Shown here one piece after another: positions 51,019-63,365 of a DNA stretch of 64,000 nt. How positions within the stretch are numbered: position 1 is the first letter of the stretch; the number at the start of each line of letters is the position of its first letter. The DNA is taken from NCBI GenBank assembly GCA_022575985.1, contig JAKSXM010000132.1:2666001-2730000 (forward strand), in the 5' to 3' direction. The notes under the pieces were generated by a model, which did no database searches, was not told the origin of the DNA, and was given only the letters and a program-made list of their open reading frames with translations. Position numbers and translations under genes: made by a program. Origin of the DNA: Anagrus nilaparvatae. Lineage: Eukaryota; Arthropoda; Insecta; Hymenoptera; Mymaridae.

Positions 51019-54000
51019 TACTCATAAGTAAGGATATAAAGAATTTATGCTTACACAATTTTTTATCCTCGGTGGTAAACTTTTCTTGCTTAAAATTTTA
51101 AGCAAACTGTTTGAAATCGCAATCGAATAAAATTTTAAAAATCAATTCAATTGAAATTTTAAGCAATTCAAGTGAACCGTTCGAAATCCCAAACCCAGAA
51201 ACTAAACCATATATTTCTTTTACCTGTCTAAATATGTGTACAACAAAAGCCAGAATTCAACACTCGAATTATTCCAACCAATTCAGCCATGATCCCTGAG
51301 TATACTGGACATACCTTATTAATATACTATAGAAATATATAATAAAAATTTAAACAGATTAAAGTTATACGCTTGAAATAACACAGATATGAATTTTAGT
51401 AAGATATTATAGAATAAAATTAACTTTTTATTAAAATATCAAATATTAAAATTACAAAATTTTAAATTCTCTTGCTTTTATTATTTAAAATAATTTATTA
51501 ATTTTATATATCTAGAAATAAATAAATTTTGTTATTTAATAATTTTACAAAATATTTTTTATCCAATTAGAACATGACTGAAAAAACATAAGATAATTTA
51601 ATATTTTGAAATATATAAAATTATTGATTATTTTATTATTATTAAAATTGAATAAAAAGAAAATAAATAAATAATTTTCAAAAGATTTTTAAATTTATTT
51701 AATTATATAATTAACATTAAATTTCTCATTACTCATAAATTTCCTTTTATATCGTTACCTTTTCTCGCGTCTTTACTGATTAAATTGCAAAACTTAGCGT
51801 ATTTTCTATTAGCAGTTAGAAAATTAAATTTGTCGCGTTCATAAAGTTTTGTTATATATATATATATATATATATACTTGCTTTAGTTAAAATGTTTAAG
51901 ATGAAACCAATAATCATTAAAGATTAATGTAAAAGCGAAATACATTTTTACGATAAAAATTTATTTGCAAATCGTTTATTATTATTTTTTAGATTAACTA
52001 TTTTATTTTTCTTTTAAATCCGGTTTGAAAAAGGCAATTTGTATCCGTTTTTTTTTCCATAAATTTTTAATTTACGATATATTTTTATATGAATTAATCT
52101 AATTTTATCCTTGATCTTTTTTTAATCTTTTGACATGAATTAGCTCTTTTGGTTTCCGAGCTACGAGTATGGGGTACAATTTCTTTTTGAGAATACAGCT
52201 TTTTAGTGAAGATTCGACTTAGACCCGTATTTCGCGACCTAAATTTTTCGACGAATTTTTTTGTTTTGGGCCTCTGAATACAAATATGTAATTATTATTT
52301 ACACTAATAAATTTTAGAAAACAGAAAAATAATAGGTAATTTAAAATAATAAAAGTAAAACGAGAAAAACTTATTAAATTAACTTTGATAATATTTAAAC
52401 ACGTTATTATAGACTTTTGAATCCTGTATTTGTATATATAAATTCTTCTAGAAACTAAATAGTTTAAACTATATATATTTAAAGTGAAATAGTCATACTA
52501 TATTATAGTATTACCAAAATTTCCTGCACTTGATGATATGCCATCTAAATACTTTGTGGATAACCATGAAGAATTCTTGCAGATAAGTGACCACTTTTAA
52601 GCTTCATAGATAATCAGTATAAGCTTTCTATAAAGTTTAGTGTTGTGGTTTCAATTTATGTAGACTAAAATATTAATAATTATTATACACAGAGAAAGAA
52701 TATATTGACTTTTAGGTTAATAGAAATTGTTTTTGATTAAATGGATAAAAATTGATTAATATTCACAATTTCTGAAACGTTATTAATTTTTATTATTTTA
52801 CTTTTTTTTTTAATAAATAAACTATATCTATACATTTTTTTATAGGGGTTCTCTAATTAAAAATTGTACATCACTGGAGCAAACATGGCATTAAAAAATC
52901 TTAGATAAAAATTTATTGATTTCAGCGATTTCATTTCACTATATTTGCATAAAATTTTCATCAACTTTTTGTGAAAAAATTCAATACAGCAGTTTTATTA
53001 GTTTATTAAACAATAATAAAAAAAAAATATGTTCTAAAAATAATTTAATTTTAATTTTATATTAATATTTTTTGTTAGTTTCTGAGAAAATAGAAATATG
53101 TATAAAAAAAATATATATTGGTGATTATTTCACAAATCAATCATAAGCCCTTTTTCCAAATATTAACGTAAAAGGGCATGGATTTTATCAAATTGTCTAA
53201 AAGAAAGGTCTAGTTTTATATCCTCGATATAAACGATTATAGACGATTTTTTAACTGAGGTGCCAATGCAATGAGTGGAAAATCAAAAATAAAAAATTTT
53301 GTGGGCCTAAAATTTGAATAAAATTAGGTTAATTTGAAAAACTTTTCAAAATCAAAACGAAGAAAACAAGACTATTCAAAGTCCAATTCAAAGTTTTTTG
53401 GATTCTGTATAGCGACCCTAAAATTTTTTTTTTTCGTTTGGATAATAGTAACAACATTTAAGAAAAAAAAATTTGAAAAATATACAAGTGATAGATTTTA
53501 ATTTCAATTTTCTTTATTTTCTACTAATGAGACTTTGGGTTCCGGGGAAAATAATATTTTAATTAAATAAAATCAAATTCCTTTTAAAAAAATTCTTCCA
53601 CTTTCAGACAATGCGACGTGAACGAGTTTAAAAAGAATCACCCATATGTACAAACAAAAGTGTACTTGATATTCATGAGTAGTATATGCTCACATATACA
53701 AAAAGTTGTTAGTAAAAGCCTAGAATAAACCCTTGTTCTTTTTTAATTGCACTCGAAAGGTTTTATCTCTTCGGCTTTTGTATACTAACAAATGAGAATT
53801 AATTGTTTATAAGATATGTATGAGTTTTATTTGTTTACATTCATTAAAAACATACATTTTTTTACGTATCCAAGTTTTATTTTCTAAAAAAAAATTTTCT
53901 GATTTTAATTTTTTTTAATTGAAGAGACAGGGTCAGATTAGTGTTATAAGCATAAAACTTTCGGGAGATAATATTCTATAAAGTTATCGGTTTCTCTGAT

Positions 54001-54229
54001 AACTCCTTATATCCTTCCTACTTCAGGAAAATAAAAGCTTTTATCGAGATACCTTTTGGTATAGTTTGAATAAGAAACAAAGATACATTTTCAGGTTCTA
54101 TTGAATTCGTTGAAGTGGTATTTAAAGTGTTTTGCTCAGATAGGTGATGAAAAAATTTCATCCCAAAAAGGATGAAAAAAAATAAGTTCCTGTTTCAAAG
54201 CAAGACCAGGCAAATTGTATCTCTGGGGT
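51019..54229. other. AT-rich DNA without recognisable genes
   Basis: Includes a TA microsatellite of 12 units at 51853-51876 and a short palindrome CTTGCTTAAAATTTTAAGCA at about 51083. Nothing else was supported. Confidence 0.5.
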
Positions 54230-54557
54230 GAGATGCCGAAAGCTCACTTATAGCTGCTTATAGAAGCTATAGATTTGTATAGTATTATAGTCTTATAGTA
54301 TTATGAATAGGGCTTTTAAATATGCTAATAAATGATCTTGCATTAACAGAAATTAATATCTTTTTAAATCTTTTAATTAGAAAACATTTTTTCTTTTTTT
54401 AAATAAATATCCAACAGTTAAATTACCATAAAATAATATAAGAAATAATACCAAAAATGTATGTTTTTTAGGTTAAAACTAAGATTAAAAAAAACTTATA
54501 AGCGACTTTAAGACAACCTTTAGATCCCTTATAACGGCTTATAAGCTTTGGTATCTC
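54230..54557. mobile_element. Possible MITE with GAGATGCCGAAAGCT ends
   Basis: Left end GAGATGCCGAAAGCT and right end (reverse strand) GAGATACCAAAGCTT, both followed by TTATA-GC words, giving imperfect inverted repeats of about 35 bp. No coding sequence. Ends are diverged, so the exact borders are uncertain. Confidence 0.45.
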
Positions 54558-54646
54558 GTTCCTGAAGAAGCTTTAAATAAATCGTAAATACAGGGTTTTA
54601 CTTTAAGAGGGCCCGAAATAATTTTCACAAAAATAATTATTAGTAT

Positions 54647-54989
54647 CACTGTAAAAAGTAACTTTCTTAGATTTACAAAAGAAATAGAATTTTTTCGAAA
54701 AATTAGTGAATTTTGAAAAACTTTTGTAAATATTCGATAAAAATCGTAAATTTTCTAAATTTAGTATATTATCGAAAAATTCGAGAATTCTCGATTTTTT
54801 TTTTTGTGATTTTACGAAAAAAGTTGGAAATTTACAACTATTTTTTGTAAATTTTCGAAAAAAAGAATACTCGAATTTTTTGTTAATATACTAAATTTAG
54901 TAAATATACAATTTTTTTCGAATATTTACAAATATTTTCGAAAATTTTCTAATTTTTTTGTTAAGAAAAGAAAGTTACTTTTTACAGTA
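54647..54989. mobile_element. Mariner-type palindromic MITE, copy 4
   Basis: Left end CACTGTAAAAAGTAACTTTC identical to copy 2, right end GAAAGTTACTTTTTACAGT with the last G changed to A. About 343 bp, same palindromic body. The TA flanks are less clear than in copies 2 and 3. Confidence 0.8.
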
Positions 54990-57900
54990 ATTTTTCAAAA
55001 GTTTTATGTTCCAGTTACTACGAACGAACTTTTAAAAATAATATAGAATCTAAAAATTTATTGAAATATTTATTATCAATACTAGTAACAACAGTAAATA
55101 AAAACAGTAATTATTAAAAAAAATAATAATAATAAAACGTGTGCACGAAAATTCATTTATTTAAAAAAATTTTATCAATCCGATTGATTTTTTTGTATTT
55201 GAATTTTACAAATAGCTTAGTAAGCCACAAAATTGTACCATAAATTCATTCACACGTAAAAAAAACAAAAAAAAATTGTACACGAAATACTCTTAAAATT
55301 TACTATACACAGAGACAAAGTTAATAACGTAATACTCGTAATATTTTCCAGCTGTTTGAAAATGAAAAAAAAAATCTCTATCTATTTTTACGAATTTATT
55401 TAACTTTTTTAAAAAAAATTAACAAATAAAAAATGGATTTTAAATATTACGCACTACTACTGTTTAATGAATTATTAATTAAATTTTACAATATGTAATT
55501 AAAAGTAATCTTCACATAAGATAATAGTATTATGTATGTTTAACAAGTTATTGTATGAAGAAAATGTAATACATACTCTCATTACTTTAAAAGATTAAAT
55601 GCAATGCAAGCTTCTTAAAATTTACTATTGTCTTTAAAAGAGATCTTTAATTCAGTGTGTAAGTGTACTTTAATAGTTGTCATATAATGCTAATTGTTTG
55701 TATTGTAAGTTCGTTTTTTAAATTTTCAATGTGTTCTTAAAATATAATTAAAAAATTATCCGATCGAGACTAAAATTATTTGAAATTGGTCCTTTATTAC
55801 CATGTAATTCAATCAAGTATACTTGAAGATAAGAATGCTTGATTTACCTACACGGAAAGATCAAGTTTCCTGAATCAACAAGTTACTACGATCGTTTTGT
55901 ATTTTGTGTAGTTCGATGCTCAATTGAATTTGTACGCCGTATTGGCGCCGAAAATTTTTTAGCGCAGCTGCAACTCAATGCGCACAATACAGTTTTCGGC
56001 TCTGCGAATTGCGTTGTGGATTAAAAATTTTTAATAAAATAAGCTATTATATTTGTTTGATTGAGAAATCAGTTATTTTTGAAATAGGTTATTTTATTTA
56101 AATTTTTATTTCTTTTACTTTTTGGCCTATAATTTTTGACATCAGATGTGTAACACAAGAAGTTCTAATATTATGCGCAGTATGTTCAACTTGAATCCAA
56201 GAATTATATTCCTATGCAAAGTACCTAAAATTATTATTATTTTCATATTTCATAAGTGTGGTACAAAATTTTATAAGATTGAATACCTTATAAGCATTGT
56301 TTGGGTTTATAAAATAATGATAAATTCATTTTTGCAAATAAATGATAATAAATTATAAACGTGGTTTTCAAATATCACGTTCATACCTTAATTATATCTA
56401 ACATTTTTCATTTTTTTTCTCGACTTTCGTATATTTTCTTATTTTCTGTTATCTCTTTATCATTGCCACAGTAATTTTATTTCTAGAAAAATAATTTTTT
56501 AAAATACTAGTCTATTAACCAGGAAAATTTATAGGTTAATTTTTTATTTTACCTTTGAGTACCGGGCTTGCTCCCAAAATTTTCTCAAGAAAATAATCCT
56601 AGTAAACCAAAATATTACAAGATTTTCGGAATAAGCAACCTGATTACTCTCCTTGAATTCATTGGCATTGCTTGCGCAAAATTTTTTCTAAAATAAATAA
56701 AAAATTCTTTTCGAAATAACTTCAATAAAACTCAAACTATTTATTTATTATCATGTTAAATCTTGAATTATTTTATAAATGAAAAATAAATTAGCATTTA
56801 TTTTATATTTTTAGATAATCCTAATGCACATAAAACATAAAATAATATTTTAATGAGATTCTTCAAAAATATACAAAAATCATAATAATAACAATCAATT
56901 AGTTTATCCTTAAAAAAATAATTAAACGTAAATTTTTTTTGATTAAAAATATAAAATTGAATTTATTGTACTAAATAACCAATTTTTATTGATAAAGAAA
57001 AAAATGTTACAAATGAACGTAAAGGTAGGTAAAAGTATCCTAAATTACTATACAAAATTTATATACGATTGAATATATATAGTATTACGTAATTACGATA
57101 TTGGAATTTCGTTGTACATCGATTGGAACTTGAATATAAATAGTAAAAAAAAGTAAAGAAAAATAAATAAATAAAAAAGTAAAGCAAATGTATTGTATTT
57201 TTCTTTCTTTCTTTATTTTTTTTTAAGTTCAATTTTTTTGTTTTCTGTAGTCCCTATATTTAAAATATATACGATCTTGAGTAAAGTACGTGCTTGCCAG
57301 TTCAAGTACCGTATAATTAAAGCATTGGTTGAAATTGTGAATTTAAATCAAAATAGTACCTACTATGTATATATGTATGACTATTTTTTTCTTTTTAAGT
57401 AGTTCTTTTTTTTTTTTTATCAAAATAAATTATTATTACATGAATCTTTTTCACTTAAAATTCAGAGTTTGTTTACATATAAATGACAAAAATAATTTGG
57501 TTTGTCATTTTTTGTATTTTTTTTAATTTTAAAGGTTTAAATAGGTATTTAATACTACTTCATATGATTTTTCTCATTTAGATAACCTTTTGGTTAAAAA
57601 TATTTTGAATTTTTTAAGTAGGTTTTTTACATTACTGAGTTCAAATTTAATCTCGTAAATTATCCTAAAGGAAGGTAAGATCCCTATTTTTGCTCTCTGA
57701 ACCCTGTTAAGGAAAAAGTTTTAATAATAAACGAATTTTTTTATTTTAAAGGGTTCAAGTATATACCTTGGGCCGTTTAATTCAAATCTGATGTCGAAGA
57801 TTACATTCAAGGGTTTTTCACTCTCAATCCTGAAAAAAGCAATTTCCTTAAAAAAAAAATAATTTCGAGTCCAAAGTCAAAGGAAAAAAATTTAATTTTT

Positions 57901-59049
57901 AGAATTCTTACAACTTTCATAAAATATTTTTGAATCGCCGATTTAAATATTAAATCTAATATTTTATAAAAAAAATTTCATCATGTAGAACGTGAATAAA
58001 AAATAAGCCAATAGGTTTAAAAAATTTCTTGACTTACCAAAAATCTAAGGTGAGGCTATTTGGGGCTTCATTTTATTCGCATATATAACTTTTATAATAC
58101 TAATAACCCAAATTAGATTGAATTTGGCCCAAGTAAAAAATGATCCAATTTAACTAAAATACTAACTTCCTTTTGCTAGTCATTGTCCAATTCTAATAAA
58201 ATTTTTATTGGTGAATTTTTGGTATTCTTACACATTTTTCAAATTCTGGTATTTAAAATCTAATTGACCTCCTCCCCTCCTTAGATAGGACACTTTTGAC
58301 CCCCACTTAAATCGGGTACATTTGACCCAACCCCTATTGTTTTTCACATTTTTGGGGTTCCCCTCCCTATAAACATATACCACCATTAGTAGAGATTGAC
58401 AAATAACCTTTTGTGTACAAGAAAATAACTATTAATAACTATTTGCCCAGTACAGGTCAATTATAAATAATAAATCGATATATATTTAAAAATCATGGAC
58501 GCTGATAATAACAACAATAGTAATAACAACAATAGTAACTATTTTTGGGATAATATTATAATAAAAATAATAAATAAAAATAACAAATGATAAATGATAA
58601 TTGCATTTTTTAAGTTATAAGTAAAGCTGACAAAAAAAGTAAGGAAAAATATAAAATGTTATATATACTCTTTAAAATATATATGTTTGTATATATATAT
58701 ATATAAGAAAAAGAGCAGCCGTTCAACCTGCTGTATTCAATCTATTTATCAATACTTAGCACTTATACCCATACAGTTATTCTTTAGAATACATGATTTC
58801 CTGCTCAAAAAATAAAATATCTATAAAAAGAGTTTTAACTTATTTCAAATCGATTTTATATATCTATTTATACTTTTTTATATATATATATATATATCAT
58901 ACATTTTTTATTTCAAATAAAAGCTTATTATTATATATAATTTTATAAATATATTTTATTATTATTTTATTACTATTGACAATAATATAAAATTTTATTA
59001 AACAAAAATTCTCATTTATAGTCTAAACTTTAAAAATATTTTAAGCTGA
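54990..59049. other. AT-rich DNA; GC-richer patch at 55.8-56.0 kb
   Basis: No gene was recognised. 55839-56024 (+) is a 61-codon frame with balanced composition (includes CVVRCSIEFVRRIGAENFLA) and a TTGGCGCC palindrome context; it may be an old exon or repeat but has no family match. 58255-58380 repeats the C-rich lines of 26618-26735. An AACAATAGT-type repeat lies at 58508-58540, and TA runs at 58690-58706 and 58880-58898. Confidence 0.4.
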
Positions 59050-59475
59050 GTCAATCATAAATTTTATGGAGAATGCTAAAATTCTATAGCAGTATACTTT
59101 AAGAATCATTGAAGTTTTTGTCCAAATACTAAATCAGGTATCATATAATATCATATCACCTTTTAAAAACCTTTTGGTCTCGAACAAACCTAAGGTAGCT
59201 CCCGAAATGCTGGATATCATTGATAAGTTTTAAAGTTTAGTATATCTGTCATCTGACATTTTAAGTACTTTTATAACATAGATTATCACAATTTGGAAAA
59301 TACTTACACTGATATAAAAACTACCAGTTTCCAATCGTGCATAATTAGGTATTCCTTCAGGTGAATTCAAAGATATTTTCAAAAATTGCAGTTGTATTTT
59401 TTCTAGTTCATCTACGTATCTTATTGCATAAGCTGACTATGAGTATAACAGTATTGAATTAAATAAAGACTCAAA
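59050..59475 (-). pseudogene. LINE reverse transcriptase C-terminal fragment
   Basis: On the - strand the frame reads NSILLYS, then RYVDELEKIQLQFLKISLN and PNYARLETGSFYISVSIF, then YVIKVLKMSDDRYTKL. This matches the region after the palm in LINE reverse transcriptases (S-LLYGxExW...-E--Q--FLK--L--P--TPNY--RLETG--). Several in-frame stops, including one after LLYS, show that it is dead. Upstream catalytic motifs are absent, so it is a truncated copy. Clade not resolved. Confidence 0.65.
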
Positions 59476-60449
59476 AGTTTCATACAGGCTTCAAAATAAT
59501 TTAAGGTATAATAAAAGAATAAAAAGTTAATTTTAATTAAAACTTTTCTTTAGTTCTAAGATGGATAATATGAATAAATGTCAGTCAAATTGAGTAAAAA
59601 ACTGTATATTTATTTATTAAATATTAATATTTAAAAACATTTTTAGCTGTATGTTAAATTTTTTTTTTTTTTATATGTATGATGAATAAAAAACTTTTTA
59701 ATACATATTTAAACTTCAAGTCGCACATAAATTTTAAGTATATATTCACTTGTTTATTTATACATATTTCTATCATTGTTATTATGTATTACTCGTTTTG
59801 AGCAAAATTTTAATATAAGGTTATTGCATGGTAAAAAAAAATTGAAAAGAAAATTTAAAATCTTTTAATATTATTTTACACTGTAAAAAGAAAATTATAT
59901 ATAATTTTAGCAAAATTAGAGTTCTTTTCCTGATCTCCCTTAAAAAAATCATGTTCATCAACTAGTAAAATTCTTAAATAATGCTGGGTTTGTCTTTTGA
60001 AATTAGTATTTTTCGACATTTTTCTACACAGTAAAAAATAATGAGTACAATATTACTACCGTTTAGTAATTTTACAACCATTTAGTAATATTACTACAAG
60101 TATAGTAATTTTACAACACTTGTAAAAATTACTACACGTGTAATAATATTAAATTATTATTATTATTATTACTACAAATTAGTTAATAATAATTAATTAA
60201 TTATTTTTTTTTTGTCAAGGGAATCTTGTGAATCTTGCATAAGCCATGGAGTGTTTGCGGGCCTTAAATACCCGCAAATTTCCATGACCGTCCAGTTGTA
60301 CAAAGGTACAACCGGAAGACTGCTGGCGAACGCTGTCGCCGGTTTCGCCCCAGATTCTTACTGGATAAAGACATTATAAACCCCCCTGTGCTTGTTTGCC
60401 CCAAACCGGAACTCCCTTTTCAGGTATAACCTCAATTTGGGATGCGCAA

Positions 60450-61428
60450 CTGGCCACTGCCTTCCCATAGCCTAGTGATAGGAGAGCTTTATACGATAGA
60501 AACACTTTCTACGATAGTGCTCTGCTGTGTCCTCCACACCTGGGCAGTATAAACACTGCGTTGTTGCCAACTTATGCCATTTTTCTAACATGAACCGGAA
60601 GTAGCCGTGTCCCGTTAGAAATTGGGTAAGTTAAAAGTCCACCTCCCCATGCGGTCGCCCAGTCCATGCCTGCAGATCTGAGATCAGAGTACGCGTCCAT
60701 CTGGCCTTTCGTTCATTTTTCCATTGTTCCTGTCATGTGCTCATAGAGCTGGAGCGGGCACGAGTGGATGCCACTTCGCGGTCCTCTACACTGTCGTAAA
60801 TGTATTTCCGCTCCAGTGCTAGTAGGTCGATGGGTATGACCGATGCTACTATCTGGATCGCTTTAAGGGATACCGTATGGTACATGCAGACGATCCTTGT
60901 ATTTAGCAGTTTTGGTTATATCCGCCCAGATCTCAGATCCGTAAAGTAGAACAGAGTTAGGACAGGGATAAAGACACCCCATCCTGCCCTATCGTAGGTG
61001 GGCCTGTTTCCTCTATTCTGGACCACTAGTTTGCATCTAGTGGCCATTTCCAGTACCTTCTGTCCCCTAGGATTAGTCGTCGGCATGCCCCATTCTAAGA
61101 CCCTAGCGTTAAAGTCTCAAGCAAGGATAACGCTGCCAGTTACCGTCCGAACCGTGTTCTCGATGCTGACCAGCTTTGTAGCCAGCACTTCCGAGCTATC
61201 GTTTGAGGAGAGGTAGCAACTTATATAAGTTGTCTTTCCGCACGTGATCCAAACAAGACAATTGCGTTGCGATGGCGTTAGCCAGTATGTGTGGTTCATG
61301 TTGTATGATTGCTCGCTTAGCAAGAGGATATTTGAATCATCTTCACGGGCAATCTGTTCCAACAAAGCCCCAGCTTCCCGGGCTTGATTCATGTTCCGTT
61401 GTAGAACATTGATCATTTCCGATGACAC
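60450..61428 (-). pseudogene. R1-type ORF2 remnant, endonuclease joined to C-terminus
   Basis: The 103-codon frame at 61428-61117 starts MINVLQRNMNQAREAGALL and holds LLSEQ, the Asn and Glu of the APE-type endonuclease. A TGA at 61117-61119 replaces the Gly before DFNARVLEWGMP (DFN at 61108-61116), another endonuclease catalytic motif. The frame then continues through NRPTYDRAG and, at about 60980, jumps in the same frame to LFYGSEIWADITKTAKYKDR, which belongs after the reverse transcriptase palm. So the whole RT catalytic core is deleted. After a frame change come VASVIPIDLLALERKYIY, RPHGEVDF, LTQFLTGHGYF and CLYCPGVEDTAEH, the terminal knuckle. Confidence 0.85.
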
Positions 61429-61439
61429 TTACTCCTTGC

Positions 61440-62979
61440 CGCAGCCAGAGCCTCCCGGAAGCTGGGTCAGTTTCCTTCTCCGGCATAATGCTCCTTAGAG
61501 CACTTGTCGTCCCTATTCTTGCAGAGGCAACACTCGGGTGTTTCCTTCTTACATTTTATTCTTTTGTGGCTATCAACGCCACATTTGAGGCACGCTTTTT
61601 TTTATATGGGCCTTTTCAGACATACTGGTTATGTCCATAACCCAGACATCTAAAATAGCGCTTTGCATTCACTCAAAGGCGCACTCTGTTAGAAGCCCAG
61701 CCAATTTGGGTTTTTCCCTTCTTGGCCAGGCGTAGAGCATCAACCTCGAGTAGTTCTACCACTGCCATTTGGCTCGTATTACCTTTAGTTTTGAAAATGG
61801 AGACTGGCGGTAATACATCTCTACGTTCCATTCCTATTTCTTTGGCAACGGCTTCCCTGATCTCCCGTTCGTTTGTGACCCCATCCAGATCTCGGATTTC
61901 GAATTTCAGCATGGGGATCATGCCCCGTACGTTTGAATCAGGGTCCGTTACTACTTGAGCCGCTTCCTGCAGTTTCCCGGAATCCACTATCGATTCCAGC
62001 TCGATCAGGACGCTGCCGCCTTGCGTCTTATGGATTTGGTGAACTTTAGCCCCCGAATCTTCGAGCATGACGTTCTTCTTGATGTTGAGAAGTGTCTCCT
62101 CATATGCATGGCCTGCTGCTGGTTTTATAAGTAGGGCCTCCATCCTCTTTTTGTACCTACGCCTCACAGTGTGCCGAATCAATCAAAAATCTGCTGACTT
62201 CTTAGAATTTAATTTTTTCCCCCATTTATTTTTTTAAATCCTTCGTATACTATCCTACTCTTATGGAAACCTGCTACTTTTTAAAATTTTTACAATTTAA
62301 ATTCCCCCCATAACATTGGTGTATACGCAAAAATTGTATTCACAGGGTTACTAATTTTATTTGCAATTAAAAAAACCTTGTTTATGGACACTATTGCCTG
62401 AGTCAAAGAGTAAAAATTTTTAATAAGTAGCAGGTTTCCATAAAAGTTGAATAGTATACGAAGGATTTAAAAAAATAAGTGGGTGAAAAAATTAAATTCT
62501 AAAGAGTCAGCAGATTTTTGATTGAATTGGCACACTGTGTGCCTACTCGGCTTGGTACTACCCGTTTCAGCAGGCCTTTTTGGCTGCTGAATATTCTTTG
62601 TCCTAGCTTTCTGCTTCTTTTTGGGTTTTTCCCAAGTATCCACTTTATTGGGTATTATCTCTACCTGGGTTTGTTTTTTCAACTGGCCCGGAATTTCAGG
62701 TACCTGGTTTTCCTTTTGGAGCTGCAGCTTTTTTTGTTTTTTCAACTTTTTTTTCTCGGTCTTGCTCTTCCTTTTGGGACCATTTTCATTATTTTGGCCA
62801 TCTTTTGTAACTTCTGTCTCCATAAGGGACTCGTCTACTTTAGGGTTGTTTGCCAGTTTCTCTGGGTCTTGGTGATCCGTGAGAGACCGGTTGGAAGCCG
62901 TTTTATTTGGCTTCGGCTCCTTGGACTCTTCCTGATTTTTCTCTGCTTCCAGTTGACGTTTTTCACGCAAATACTTCAC
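61440..62979 (-). pseudogene. R1-type ORF1 (gag-like), split by an insertion
   Basis: The N-terminal 145 codons (62979-62545) are Lys/Glu/Gln-rich, as in R1 ORF1 leaders. The conserved central part (62163-61673) begins after KPSR with MEALLIKPAAGHAYEETL and contains LKFEIRDLDGVTNEREIREA, characteristic of R1-clade ORF1. Behind a stop at 61673-61675 the frame goes on as RYFRCLGYGHNQYV, a CCHC knuckle whose first and last Cys are replaced (Tyr and a TGA stop). After a frame change follows an intact knuckle CLKCGVDSHKRIKC and a third Cys-rich piece. The protein would bind element RNA. A 375-bp element interrupts it at 62165-62539; the flanking frames agree if the insert and one 5-bp copy are ignored. 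Confidence 0.85.
62165..62539. mobile_element. 375-bp inverted-repeat element inside R1 ORF1
   Basis: Arms of about 125 bp: 62165-62290 and 62412-62539, starting CACAGTGTGCC and ending GGCACACTGTG, with AAAAATCTGCTGACT and AATCCTTCGTATACTAT shared in the arms. The flanks CGCCT (62160-62164) and TGCCT (62540-62544) look like a 5-bp target duplication with one mismatch. AT-rich, no coding sequence. Superfamily not assigned. It is a non-autonomous DNA transposon that moved into the retrotransposon after the latter inserted. Confidence 0.8.
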
Positions 62980-62989
62980 TTTTTTTTTC

Positions 62990-63297
62990 TGTCAAGGGTA
63001 TTTTGTGAATCTTGCATCAGCCCCCGCAAATTTCCATGACCGCCCATTTGTACAAAGTGTACAACTGGAAGACCACCGGCGAACGCGGTCGCCGGCTACG
63101 CCCCAGATTCTTACTGGATAAACACATTATAAACCCCCCTGCGCTTGTTTGCCCCAAACCGGAACTCCCTTTTCAGGAACTTTAGTTTGGGACACGCAGC
63201 CTAGGCAACTGGCCGCTGCCTTCCCCCAGCCTAGTGACAGAAGAGCTATCTGCGATAGAAAGCCCTCCTCCTTTTTCTTCAACAAGGTGGCCTTTAA
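62990..63297 (-). mobile_element. Second R1 copy, 3' end only
   Basis: Closely matches the 3' part of the longer copy (60214-60500): the same TCAAGG...AATCTTGTGAATCTTGCAT start on the + strand, the same CCAGATTCTTACTGGATAAA and CCAAACCGGAACTCCCTTTT words, and a poly(A) tail (T-run 62980-62988). Similarity stops near 63265, and it borders the TTA/TAA repeat near 63297, so it is strongly 5'-truncated. Its poly(A) tail abuts the 5' end of the longer copy, giving a head-to-tail pair. Confidence 0.8.
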
Positions 63298-63365
63298 ATT
63301 AATTATTATTACTACAATTATTATTATCATTATTATTATTATTATTATTATTACTAATTATTATT
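63298..63365. repeat. TTA/TAA microsatellite
   Basis: Imperfect ATT/TTA repeat at the upstream border of the R1 pair; a matching TTA-rich tract (60150-60203) lies at the other border. Confidence 0.8.

Larger units (their letters stand above)
60214..62979 (-). mobile_element. R1-clade retrotransposon, internally deleted
   Basis: A non-LTR element on the - strand with gag-like ORF1 (62979-61440), the start of ORF2 (endonuclease, 61428-about 60985), a direct jump to the ORF2 C-terminal part (about 60985-60450), a 3' untranslated region and a poly(A) tail (T-run 60204-60213). The reverse transcriptase domain is missing. The GC content of about 50 % is far above the surroundings. Multiple stops show it is inactive. 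A second truncated copy lies directly upstream in the same direction. The R1 clade is indicated by the ORF1 CCHC knuckles, the APE-type endonuclease and the HGEVDF...LTQFLTGHGYF ending. Confidence 0.85.

Noticed and set aside
61722..61958. Open frames on the + strand at 60998-61216, 61422-61640, 61722-61958 and 62518-63039
   Set aside because: They are antisense shadows of the R1 retrotransposon, which reads on the - strand with recognisable motifs.
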